Shown here piece after piece: positions 8,955-16,865 of a stretch of DNA of 64,000 nucleotides. The notes under the pieces were generated by a model, which searched no databases, was not told where the DNA came from, and saw only the letters and a list, made by a program, of their open reading frames with translations. Within the stretch, counting starts at the first letter, position 1. Each line of letters begins with the position of its first letter. The stretch is from GYS-P2D sp964414425 (lineage in GTDB: Bacteria > Bacteroidota > Bacteroidia > Chitinophagales > Saprospiraceae). The stretch lies in NCBI GenBank assembly GCA_964414425.1, contig CAYPWL010000007.1, positions 33,460-97,459 on the forward strand, given 5' to 3'. A program made the translations under genes and the position numbers.

Positions 8955-9973
8955 GAATCGAATAGATTGCTATAATCTGAATCTCCCGAAATCTTTTCTT
9001 TTTCAGCTTGATATTCGTTGAGGTCGAGAGACTCTCCGTCATAAGCTTCCTCACCTCCTAATAACAGTATAGAGCTTTTCTTTTCATACTCTGCGAGCAT
9101 CTTAAGCCCTTGCTCCTCAAATATTCCGTTTTGGAGATCTACAGAATCCATGAAGTTAGCGGAGAGCTCCATGAACTGCTCCATCTCACCAACCTTGTTG
9201 GCTACATCATCAGCGATGACCTCCATAGCTTGGTCAAACATGGCTCGTTTATCAGAATCACCAGATATGATATTCATGGCTGACTTCATAGCCGAGTGCG
9301 ACATTCTGATTGCCTTGCGTTCTTGTTCTTTTACCTTTACTTGATCCTTAGTATCTTCCAGTAGTATCTCCGAATTAGAATACATTTTGGTCAGCACCTT
9401 ATAGAGGATACTCATTTTACTATGGAGTTGCTCGTACTTGCCATTGCTCTCTTTGAGTCGAGCAGCTTTCCGAGAGGATAGCATCAGTTGTTGATTGTTA
9501 CCCATCTCTTTAGCTTTCTTGGCTATGAGTAGATTTTGATTTATTTCTTTGGAGTTATCCATCATCATGGTCTTCAACTTGCGCATCTGACCTCTCAAAT
9601 TACCGATCTGCTTACCCATCTTTTTTAGATTGTCAGATAGATCATCCACGTAATTTTTAAGTATGCCGATAGGGTCAATAGTTACGAATATGCTGGTGAT
9701 CTTACGCATGACGCTCTTGTACATGTAGCCGACTAATGCTCGCATTTTAGGATCAAGTGCCATATAGACGATAGCGCCCAATGCTAAGACTGTGACGACA
9801 AGGCCGAGCAATGAAGAGGCAAAGGCCAATATTGTCCCTAATCCAGTGAACACTACCCAACCGAGCAGACCCACAACACCTACTAAAAATATCGTTCCTG
9901 TAACACCTTCAGGTCTTTGCCAAAAAGACTTTGGTTTAGTGCTCATTGTATCTACTCCAGTAAAATCTGCCAT
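8951..9973 (-). CDS. Unrecognised coiled-coil inner-membrane protein
   Basis: I do not recognise a named family. The 340-residue protein has two hydrophobic segments near the N-terminus (about 27-47 and 50-72), then a long, highly charged, helix-rich region of roughly 230 residues with coiled-coil character (DNLKKMGKQIGNLRGQMRKLK onward) and an acidic C-terminus (ending SNLFDS). A membrane hairpin followed by a cytoplasmic helical rod is reminiscent of PspA/Snf7-like or toxic-anion-resistance-type proteins, without motif proof. A second in-frame ATG at 9946 (MSTKPKSF) is an equally plausible start. It overlaps cca by 4 bases, tail to tail. Confidence 0.7.
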   Translation of the reverse strand: MADFTGVDTMSTKPKSFWQRPEGVTGTIFLVGVVGLLGWVVFTGLGTILAFASSLLGLVVTVLALGAIVYMALDPKMRALVGYMYKSVMRKITSIFVTIDPIGILKNYVDDLSDNLKKMGKQIGNLRGQMRKLKTMMMDNSKEINQNLLIAKKAKEMGNNQQLMLSSRKAARLKESNGKYEQLHSKMSILYKVLTKMYSNSEILLEDTKDQVKVKEQERKAIRMSHSAMKSAMNIISGDSDKRAMFDQAMEVIADDVANKVGEMEQFMELSANFMDSVDLQNGIFEEQGLKMLAEYEKKSSILLLGGEEAYDGESLDLNEYQAEKEKISGDSDYSNLFDS

Positions 9974-10079
9974 AACGTCCCTTTTCTAAGTGGTGTGATT
10001 ATTTTCGGTAAAGGTCAACATAAGTCTGTAAATAGTAAAATATTATCTACAACTCCTCACTAAATATCGATAAAATCTT

Positions 10080-11330
10080 TTATATGAGTGTGTCTAAGCT
10101 CGGAGTTTGATCACCAAGCTCCAGGTTGTCGATCGCTGGTACTGCTGCTCCAGCGATACCCTTAATGCTACCATACATGTCAATCGTATTAGAGATAATG
10201 ATCTCTAATTGCTTCTCTCGACTCTTCCAGATTTTACGCATAGCCATCTTCTCACGATCGAGATCGCTCTTCATAGTCTGAAATCCCTCAACTATGCCAT
10301 TAATCTGTAGTTTGAATTCTTGGCTGGTTAGGAAGCTGTATAACAGTTCCATTTTATCACCTTTGTTGCTCTGCGCCTCTTGGGCAGCTGCAGATCTGAT
10401 CACGATCTCTCTCAGGACATGTGATAGGCCTTTGAACTCGTCATAATTGCAGATCCAGACTCCATCCATTTCGCCAAACCTATCCATCTCTTTTGGCATT
10501 ACTTGCGTAACTAAGACAGCGATATCTGCTTGCGCTTTTCGTTGGTCGGCCTTTAACTTAGGGATCCAATCTTTGCTGAAGGACTTAGTTCGTTTGGACT
10601 CATAAACGATTTTTCCGCACTCATTGCGCATATCGTCGATCACCACTTGGACCGTATCAGCGCCAAGACTTCCTTTTTTTACCTCTTCGATGCGGTCGTA
10701 GATGAATGTTTGGCGGAGATAATCCTCTATGGCTAATTCTTGGACTTCACCTTGGAGCTGCATAGACCCTTGCTCGGATTTGCGCTTAAGTTCCTCTATC
10801 AGTTTGTTTTGCTGTTGTAGTTGTGTGTCTTTTTCCCTTAGCTTCAACTCTAATTCTTCAGACATTGCTTTCTTAATCTGATTATGGATTTGTTCCCGCT
10901 CTTGATTGAGTTTTCGCTGCAACTCCAATTCCTTATTCTCGAGTTGCTCGGTCATTTTACGCTGAGCCTGAAGCAACTCCAGCTCTTTCTGCTGTGAGGA
11001 TCTCAGCTTTTCTTGTGCTTCTTCTAATGATTTGTTTTGATTCTTTAACTGAACATTGAAGTCGTCTTGAACCTGCTTTCGCAACTCATGGATTTGCTCT
11101 TCTTTAGCCTTGTTTAAGCGTTCTGCAAATATTTCATTTTGTCTTTGCTTCTTAGATTCGAACTCCTCCATTTGCTTTCGGAGTTCTGCTTCTACTTGTT
11201 TCTTATCCTCGATGAGTTTGTTGCGCTCATTTTGTAATTCTTGATCGAGTTGTGCCTTAATATCTTTGGCGATTACACCTTCTATATCAAATCTGTGCGT
11301 ACAATTCGGACAAGTAATTTTTTCCATCAT
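10080..11330 (-). CDS. DUF2130 domain-containing protein
   Basis: The 416-residue protein starts with a half zinc-ribbon (CPNC at about residues 6-9). A very charged coiled coil from about 25 to 200 follows, rich in Q, E, K and R. The globular C-terminal DUF2130 domain (about 215-375) has motifs IEDYLRQ, IVYESKRTKSFSKDWIPKLK and DGVWICNYDEF. The E-SKRTK arrangement resembles a PD-(D/E)XK nuclease-like core, but no function is established that I can rely on. It starts 3 bases after the gpsA stop, so it is almost certainly co-transcribed with gpsA and probably yidC. Confidence 0.85.
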   Translation of the reverse strand: MMEKITCPNCTHRFDIEGVIAKDIKAQLDQELQNERNKLIEDKKQVEAELRKQMEEFESKKQRQNEIFAERLNKAKEEQIHELRKQVQDDFNVQLKNQNKSLEEAQEKLRSSQQKELELLQAQRKMTEQLENKELELQRKLNQEREQIHNQIKKAMSEELELKLREKDTQLQQQNKLIEELKRKSEQGSMQLQGEVQELAIEDYLRQTFIYDRIEEVKKGSLGADTVQVVIDDMRNECGKIVYESKRTKSFSKDWIPKLKADQRKAQADIAVLVTQVMPKEMDRFGEMDGVWICNYDEFKGLSHVLREIVIRSAAAQEAQSNKGDKMELLYSFLTSQEFKLQINGIVEGFQTMKSDLDREKMAMRKIWKSREKQLEIIISNTIDMYGSIKGIAGAAVPAIDNLELGDQTPSLDTLI

Positions 11331-11333
11331 GAG

Positions 11334-12365
11334 TTAATTTATGAAGTCCACATCTTTGGTAACTGGATATCTCATCAACCTCTTAATGCTTTCATCGACA
11401 TCTTTACCCTCATAGATGATCTGATAAATTATAGAGACGATTGGTGATGGCAGTCTGTGTTTATTTATGAGTGCATGAGCGACTTTTAGCGATCGGAGGC
11501 CTTCTATGCTTTCTGTTGAGCTTGCTAAGATCTCATCTACGGTCTCTCCCTTAGCTATACGTATACCACAGGTATAATTACGAGATAGAGGAGAGGTGGC
11601 TGTAGCGATGAGGTCGCCTATTCCTGCTGTACCCAGAAATGCCTCATAGCTGACTCCTATTAAAGAAGCCATTTTAATGATCTCGTTGAGCCCTCGTGTG
11701 ATAAGCATAGCTTCTGCATTTTTACCAAAATTTCGTCCGCCCACTATTCCAGATGCAATAGCTATGACATTTTTGAGCGCACCCGCCATCTCAGCGCCTA
11801 TAATATCATATGAGTTGAATACATAGAATTGTGGACCAGAGAGATGCTTAGTCGCAATCTTAATCACTTCGTCGTATTGACTCGCTACGACCGTTGCTGT
11901 AGGAAGTTCTTCGAGTATTTCTTTAGCGAGATTGGGACCGCAGAGTGCTCCGATTCTTTTTACATCAGTCTCAGCTAAGATGAGTTGGCTCATAGTATTG
12001 ACCTCATCTATATCGAGTTTTTGTAGACTTTCCTTTTCGTTGTACAGATGAAACCCCTTCGTGCCGTGTATTAGTATATGTCTTGGGCTTAAGTGAGGCG
12101 CTGCATTACAGATCATCTCATAGAAGTACTCCGATGGCGTCACTGGGTAGATGACATCACATTTTTGACAGATCTCTTTGATATCTATAGTCGCTGATAG
12201 TTTAGGGCTTAGTGGGTATTGTTTGTAGTCTTTTCCTTGGTTTATATCGTCAACGAACTCCTGTCTTCTACTGTGTAAGATCACTTCATGCTTGGCAGAT
12301 ATAAGCTTGGCTATTGCCATACCAAAGTTTCCACCACCTATAATACCCACAGGTTTAGAGATCAT
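11334..12365 (-). CDS. gpsA: NAD(P)-dependent glycerol-3-phosphate dehydrogenase
   Basis: GpsA reduces dihydroxyacetone phosphate to sn-glycerol-3-phosphate for phospholipid synthesis. The 343-residue protein has the Rossmann loop GGGNFGMAIA at the N-terminus. The family motifs LCGPNLAKEI, AGALKNVIAIASGI (catalytic lysine in ALKN) and TAGIGDLIATATSPLSRNY follow. It lies 41 bases downstream of yidC and 3 bases upstream of the DUF2130 gene, all on the minus strand, which links membrane protein insertion with lipid precursor supply in one transcription unit. Confidence 0.95.
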   Translation of the reverse strand: MISKPVGIIGGGNFGMAIAKLISAKHEVILHSRRQEFVDDINQGKDYKQYPLSPKLSATIDIKEICQKCDVIYPVTPSEYFYEMICNAAPHLSPRHILIHGTKGFHLYNEKESLQKLDIDEVNTMSQLILAETDVKRIGALCGPNLAKEILEELPTATVVASQYDEVIKIATKHLSGPQFYVFNSYDIIGAEMAGALKNVIAIASGIVGGRNFGKNAEAMLITRGLNEIIKMASLIGVSYEAFLGTAGIGDLIATATSPLSRNYTCGIRIAKGETVDEILASSTESIEGLRSLKVAHALINKHRLPSPIVSIIYQIIYEGKDVDESIKRLMRYPVTKDVDFIN

Positions 12366-12406
12366 TCTATATGATTGTCTGTTCTAATAAACCCTAAATT
12401 AACCGC

Positions 12407-14266
12407 TTAACGCTTCTTTTTCTTGGCTTGTTGCTGTTTAAGTTTTTGCTCTTGGATCTTACGCTGTTGTTCCATGGCATCCGCCAGACGTGCCTGAAAT
12501 CCAGTTTTCTTTTTTGGCGCACTCTTCTTTTTATTCAGTTCGGCTAAGATCTTCTCATCATCAAATACGTATTTCTTGGTGATAATGGTCTGTGCAATTG
12601 TGATCAACTGACTGAAGAACATGTAACACGTCAGTCCGGATGCGTAGTTATTGAAGAATACGAAAAACATGAGCGGCATCAGGTACTGCACATACTTCAT
12701 CGCAGGGTTAGCAGTCATGTCCATGTGCTTCGTGTTGTAGAATGTATAGATCACAGTGGCAATTGCCCATAAAATGGTAAATAAACTCAGGTGACTACCC
12801 ATTCCAGGTATAGTAAATGGCAACTGAAGTATATCATCAAAAGACGATAAGTCTTGCGCCCATAAGAATGACTCTTGTCTAAATGTAATGGAGGCAGGAA
12901 AGAATCTAAAGAGTGCGTACCAGATCGGCATCTGTATAAACATCGGAAGGCATCCACCCATCGGATTGACTCCATACTCTCGATAGAGCTTCATAGTTTC
13001 CATCTGTGTCTTTTGCGAATCATCCTTAAAACGGTCTTTCATCTTAGCAATTTCAGGCTTGAGAGCGCCCATCTTAGCTTGTGAGTAAAGCATCTTATAG
13101 GTTAATGGATAGACGGCCATCTTGATAATAAAGATGATTAGGATGATTACGACACCTTTGCTTCCTATAAATCCGGCAAGGAAGTTGAAAAATGGTCTTA
13201 TGAAATGTCTATTGATACTCCCGAATATACTTCTACCATATGGTATGATTTCTTCAAGATCTGGTGCCGCCGCCTTAAGTTGTGCGTAATCGTTAGGTCC
13301 GACATAGATGTCCATATCGTAGTTTGATTGAGCGCCGGCTAATGGGATACTTGCTACAACTGTGGTTTTCTTTAAGTCTTCGCTTGACTCATCAGACATC
13401 TCCACACTTGCAATTAAACCATCCAGTTTAGTCTCCTTGGCGATGTAGGCGGTATTAAAGAATTGATTTGAAAATGAGAACCAGTCAATTTTTTTATCAG
13501 AGAGATCTTCTACATCATCACCACGGCAGCTACAATAATCACTGCTTTCATCATTTTCTTTAAAATATACGGTTGATACAGTCTTCTCGAAAGTGTAGTT
13601 TTCTTCAATCCTATCGAGATAATTAGTGATCTCAAGGTCTGTCGAGATGATGTTGTTGATGCCGCTTGTGGATAACTCTTGATTGATGATATAAGAGTCA
13701 TCGTTGAGGGTGTATTGCTGCGTGATCTTGCGACCACCTGCGCCATTAAACGTATAGCTAATGGTGTTACCACTGATAGATGGAGTAGCATATAAGTCTT
13801 TGGTATTGACTATTGTATTGCCGATATTGATTTTATAGTTGGTGTTGTTCTTAGCATCTTCAAGCAGTTGTACGGGTTGCTTGAGATCTTCATCATTAGC
13901 ATCCTTAGTGATCTTGAGGTGCCCCTTAATTTCCACAGACTTGATCTGAGCCCCTTTATTACTGAAGCTTACTTTGATTTTGTCATTTTCCAGGGAGGTA
14001 ATTGCCTCTTCTCCCATACTTGATCGTCCGAAGATCCCTCGAGTATCTAATAGAGAGTCAGTAAGAGCTGGATTAGTATTATTAATAACATCCTCGCTGT
14101 TAGTGATGTTGGCAAGTTCTGTCTCCTCAGATGCTGAGTTGGTTTCAGTCTCTAATGTGGTGTCGTCAACCGCTCCTAATGATTCTGGATCTGGCTTGTT
14201 CAGTACACTCCATCCCATGATGATAAGGAAGATCAAGATGAATCCGATGATTTGATTTTTTTCCAT
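12407..14266 (-). CDS. yidC: Membrane protein insertase YidC
   Basis: This is a long Gram-negative YidC. Starting at 14266 (MEKNQIIGFILIF) it has 619 residues: an N-terminal transmembrane helix (5-22), a large periplasmic domain (about 30-350), and the C-terminal 60KD_IMP insertase core with several membrane helices (GSKGVVIILIIFIIKM, PMFIQMPIWYALFRFF, MKYVQYLMPLMFFVFF). A very basic lysine/glutamine-rich tail ends in KKKKR and probably contacts ribosomes. An upstream in-frame ATG at 14290 is rejected because the -7 element at 14299-14306 leaves it almost no leader. It heads the yidC-gpsA-DUF2130 run. Confidence 0.95.
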   Translation of the reverse strand: MEKNQIIGFILIFLIIMGWSVLNKPDPESLGAVDDTTLETETNSASEETELANITNSEDVINNTNPALTDSLLDTRGIFGRSSMGEEAITSLENDKIKVSFSNKGAQIKSVEIKGHLKITKDANDEDLKQPVQLLEDAKNNTNYKINIGNTIVNTKDLYATPSISGNTISYTFNGAGGRKITQQYTLNDDSYIINQELSTSGINNIISTDLEITNYLDRIEENYTFEKTVSTVYFKENDESSDYCSCRGDDVEDLSDKKIDWFSFSNQFFNTAYIAKETKLDGLIASVEMSDESSEDLKKTTVVASIPLAGAQSNYDMDIYVGPNDYAQLKAAAPDLEEIIPYGRSIFGSINRHFIRPFFNFLAGFIGSKGVVIILIIFIIKMAVYPLTYKMLYSQAKMGALKPEIAKMKDRFKDDSQKTQMETMKLYREYGVNPMGGCLPMFIQMPIWYALFRFFPASITFRQESFLWAQDLSSFDDILQLPFTIPGMGSHLSLFTILWAIATVIYTFYNTKHMDMTANPAMKYVQYLMPLMFFVFFNNYASGLTCYMFFSQLITIAQTIITKKYVFDDEKILAELNKKKSAPKKKTGFQARLADAMEQQRKIQEQKLKQQQAKKKKR

Positions 14267-14298
14267 GTAACTACTCGCGTAAAAAGTCAAAAGTGGCG

Positions 14299-14306
14299 CA
14301 AAATTA
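14299..14306 (-). promoter_or_regulatory. Bacteroidota -7 promoter element for yidC
   Basis: The minus strand reads TAATTTTG, an exact match to TAnnTTTG, 32 bases ahead of the yidC ATG at 14266. No clear -33 TTTG at the usual spacing was found. Confidence 0.5.
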
Positions 14307-14466
14307 CAATTATTGACGTCTCAATAGATTAAAATCCTAAGCTAATAGACAGATGGCAGCATAATTGCATTTTTAGACATATTGATAGCAGGTGTGTTAT
14401 TTTTGCTGCACCAGAAAGAAATATTGATTTTTGGTGACTGTGAGACTCTGAGAAAGATAGATAGGA

Positions 14467-15411
14467 ATGATACAATATTTCAGAAAAGTTGGTACTAAGC
14501 TTGAGCAAGTAGCTTCGGAAGAAGCTGACTGGACTCATGTATATGCACCTCTTGATAATTCTGAATTAGAGTTGCTTGCCAACCAAGAGAACATTCCATT
14601 GGACTTCTTAATAGATTCTCTTGATATCGATGAGCGATCTCGCTATGATCGGGAAGAAGGTATTAAGCTAATCGTCATCAATACTCCTGTCTTAAACGAG
14701 GATGAGAAGGCAAGTGACGCCTTATATATAACAGCACCTATTGGTGTGATCATATCGGATGAAAGAATAATAACGATCTCCTCCGTCGAAAATCCTATAC
14801 TCACTAAGTTTATCAAGGGTCGTGTCAAAAACTTTAATCCTCGTGATAGAGAGCTGTTTGTATTAAAGCTTTTTGAGCAAACGGTTTTTCAATTCCTGGA
14901 TGGATTGAAGAAGCTCAATCTCAAACGCAATGTCATAGAGAAAGAATTGTACAACTCGAGCAGAAACAAAGAGCTTCAGGAGCTTTTGAGAATTGAGAAG
15001 AGTCTGGTATATCTGATGAATTCACTAAGTGATAATGATCTGCTCAAGCAAAAGATGCGCCGTACTGACTTCTTAGGGATTAGAGGTCAAGATGATTACG
15101 AGGATTTATTTGAAGATATCATCATTGATAATAGTCAAGCCTTGGAGATGGCTAATGTCCACACTAACATTTTGAGTGGGACTATGGAGGCATATGCTTC
15201 TATCATATCCAATAACCTCAACATGGTTATCCATAGACTTACGATGATCACGATTATACTCATGGTACCTACACTCGTCGCGAGTTTTTATGGGATGAAT
15301 CTAACCAGTTTGCCCTTAAAAGACCATCCTGCGGCCTTCTATATTATAATACTCATATCTATATTATTAGGTTTCGTGTTGATAATGATTTTTAGGAAAA
15401 ACAAACTCTGA
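14467..15411 (+). CDS. corA: CorA-family magnesium/divalent cation transporter
   Basis: The 314-residue protein has the CorA plan: a soluble N-terminal funnel domain with a long helix (about 130-250) and two C-terminal transmembrane helices. The signature YGMN at 275-278 sits in the loop between them. CorA forms a homopentameric channel in the inner membrane for Mg2+ and sometimes Co2+ or Ni2+ uptake. It is transcribed divergently from yidC across about 200 bases. Confidence 0.93.
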   Translation: MIQYFRKVGTKLEQVASEEADWTHVYAPLDNSELELLANQENIPLDFLIDSLDIDERSRYDREEGIKLIVINTPVLNEDEKASDALYITAPIGVIISDERIITISSVENPILTKFIKGRVKNFNPRDRELFVLKLFEQTVFQFLDGLKKLNLKRNVIEKELYNSSRNKELQELLRIEKSLVYLMNSLSDNDLLKQKMRRTDFLGIRGQDDYEDLFEDIIIDNSQALEMANVHTNILSGTMEAYASIISNNLNMVIHRLTMITIILMVPTLVASFYGMNLTSLPLKDHPAAFYIIILISILLGFVLIMIFRKNKL

Positions 15412-15454
15412 GGGAGTTATATATTAGATTTTATCATAAAGCCTTATTTCCACG

Positions 15455-15558
15455 TTATCAACAATTTACGAGATTTATCAACATTTGCGGTCAATGCTCA
15501 AAAACGTATATGACTGATTTATAATATGTTATACATTTTACTAACACTGTGTGGATAA
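15455..15558. promoter_or_regulatory. Cluster of DnaA-box-like sites upstream of nrdB
   Basis: The 357-bp gap between corA and nrdB contains TTATCAACA at 15455-15463 and again at 15475-15483, exactly 20 bases apart (one mismatch from the DnaA box TTATCCACA). A perfect box lies in reverse orientation, TGTGGATAA at 15550-15558. In E. coli the nrdAB promoter is controlled by DnaA, so this arrangement upstream of ribonucleotide reductase is suggestive. No other gene lies in the gap. Confidence 0.5.
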
Positions 15559-15697
15559 CTAAGAAGCCCCCGCTCCTACGTATTATTACTTTTTTGCATT
15601 TATTTGTTCTGCGTTTGAGAATGTGTTCAGCGGGAAAACTAACCATCTCTTTTATCCTGCTCAAGCATACCATTTAAGAAAAGAGTTTTCAATAGAA

Positions 15698-15723
15698 GAC
15701 TTGATAAATTTAGTTATCAAGTC
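15698..15723. promoter_or_regulatory. Perfect 10-bp inverted repeat just upstream of nrdB
   Basis: GACTTGATAA at 15698-15707 is mirrored by TTATCAAGTC at 15714-15723, with a 6-base spacer and no mismatch. It ends 45 bases before the nrdB start codon and has no T-run, so it looks like an operator rather than a terminator. It does not match the NrdR box I know. Confidence 0.55.
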
Positions 15724-15768
15724 CATAGAGACGACTCTAAAGTTGAAATCTATAAAAGAACAGTAAAA

Positions 15769-16746
15769 ATGACCAATCAAGTTGAACCGATACTAAAAGA
15801 AAACCCCAATAGATTCGTCCTATTCCCAATAGAGCATGATGATATATGGTCATTCTACAAAAAATCCGAAGCAAGCTTTTGGACTGCAGAAGAAATCGAT
15901 CTACACCAAGACTTATCTGATTGGGCAAATAAGTTAAATGATGATGAGCGATTTTTTGTAAAGCATGTTTTGGCATTCTTTGCAGCAAGCGACGGTATTG
16001 TAAATGAAAATCTTGCCGAGAACATGGTTAGTGAGGTTCAATACACTGAGGCTAAGTTCTTCTATGGGTTCCAGATCATGATGGAAAACATCCATTCTGA
16101 AACTTACTCACTACTGATAGATACCTATATAAAAGATAACAAGGAGAAAGATTACCTGCTTAATGCAATCGAGAATTTGGATTGTGTTAAGAAAAAAGCA
16201 GACTGGGCGTTCAAGTGGATTGAAAACGGATCATTCGCCGAGCGCCTGATCGCATTTGCTGCAGTTGAGGGAATATTCTTCTCTGGGTCATTCTGTTCAA
16301 TCTTTTGGTTGAAGAAGCGTGGTTTAATGCCAGGATTATCATTTAGTAATGAGTTGATATCACGTGACGAAGGAATGCACTGTGATTTTGCTTGTTTGCT
16401 GTACAACCAGCATATACAGTACAAACTTCCGAAAGGGACGATCAAAGACATGATCGTCAGTGCAGTTGATATTGAGAAAGAATTCGTCAGTGATGCACTA
16501 CCGGTAAATCTTATCGGTATGAATTCGGATCTGATGTGTCAATACATTGAGTTCGTAGCAGATAGATTGTTATTATCATTAGGAAATGACAAAGTGTATA
16601 ATGCTGAGAATCCATTCCCATGGATGGAGCTTATATCACTACAAGGTAAAACCAACTTTTTTGAGAAGAGAGTTGGAGATTATCAGAAGTCTGGAGTCAT
16701 GGCAGACAAAGACAAGCAAGTTTTCTCTTTGGACGAAGATTTCTAA
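15769..16746 (+). CDS. nrdB: Class Ia ribonucleoside-diphosphate reductase, small subunit
   Basis: NrdB holds the di-iron centre and tyrosyl radical that start ribonucleotide reduction. In this 325-residue protein the metal ligands and radical tyrosine are spaced as in E. coli R2: E106, H109 and Y113 (ENIHSETY), with D44 earlier (EEIDLHQD) and the later ligands in AAVEGIFF and SRDEGMHCDF. The retained tyrosine argues for an ordinary radical-type enzyme rather than a tyrosine-free variant. The gene precedes nrdA by 119 bases, in which I see nothing notable. Confidence 0.95.
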   Translation: MTNQVEPILKENPNRFVLFPIEHDDIWSFYKKSEASFWTAEEIDLHQDLSDWANKLNDDERFFVKHVLAFFAASDGIVNENLAENMVSEVQYTEAKFFYGFQIMMENIHSETYSLLIDTYIKDNKEKDYLLNAIENLDCVKKKADWAFKWIENGSFAERLIAFAAVEGIFFSGSFCSIFWLKKRGLMPGLSFSNELISRDEGMHCDFACLLYNQHIQYKLPKGTIKDMIVSAVDIEKEFVSDALPVNLIGMNSDLMCQYIEFVADRLLLSLGNDKVYNAENPFPWMELISLQGKTNFFEKRVGDYQKSGVMADKDKQVFSLDEDF

Positions 16747-16865
16747 CATACAACAATTACTCAATCAATATACTAACATCAGGAACCGGGGGATAGACTT
16801 TACCAAGCCAACCTAATCTAACCTTATCCTACCTATTCCATCATGCATAAACTCTCTTAATAATT

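Noticed and set aside
10080..11330. DUF2130 protein as an SMC/RmuC-type recombination limiter
   Set aside because: The long coiled coil looks similar, but the C-terminal motifs fit DUF2130 and RmuC signatures were not seen.
15412..15768. Chromosomal replication origin
   Set aside because: Only one perfect DnaA box and two near matches are present, there is no dnaA or dnaN gene nearby and no clear AT-rich unwinding repeat array; a promoter role fits better.
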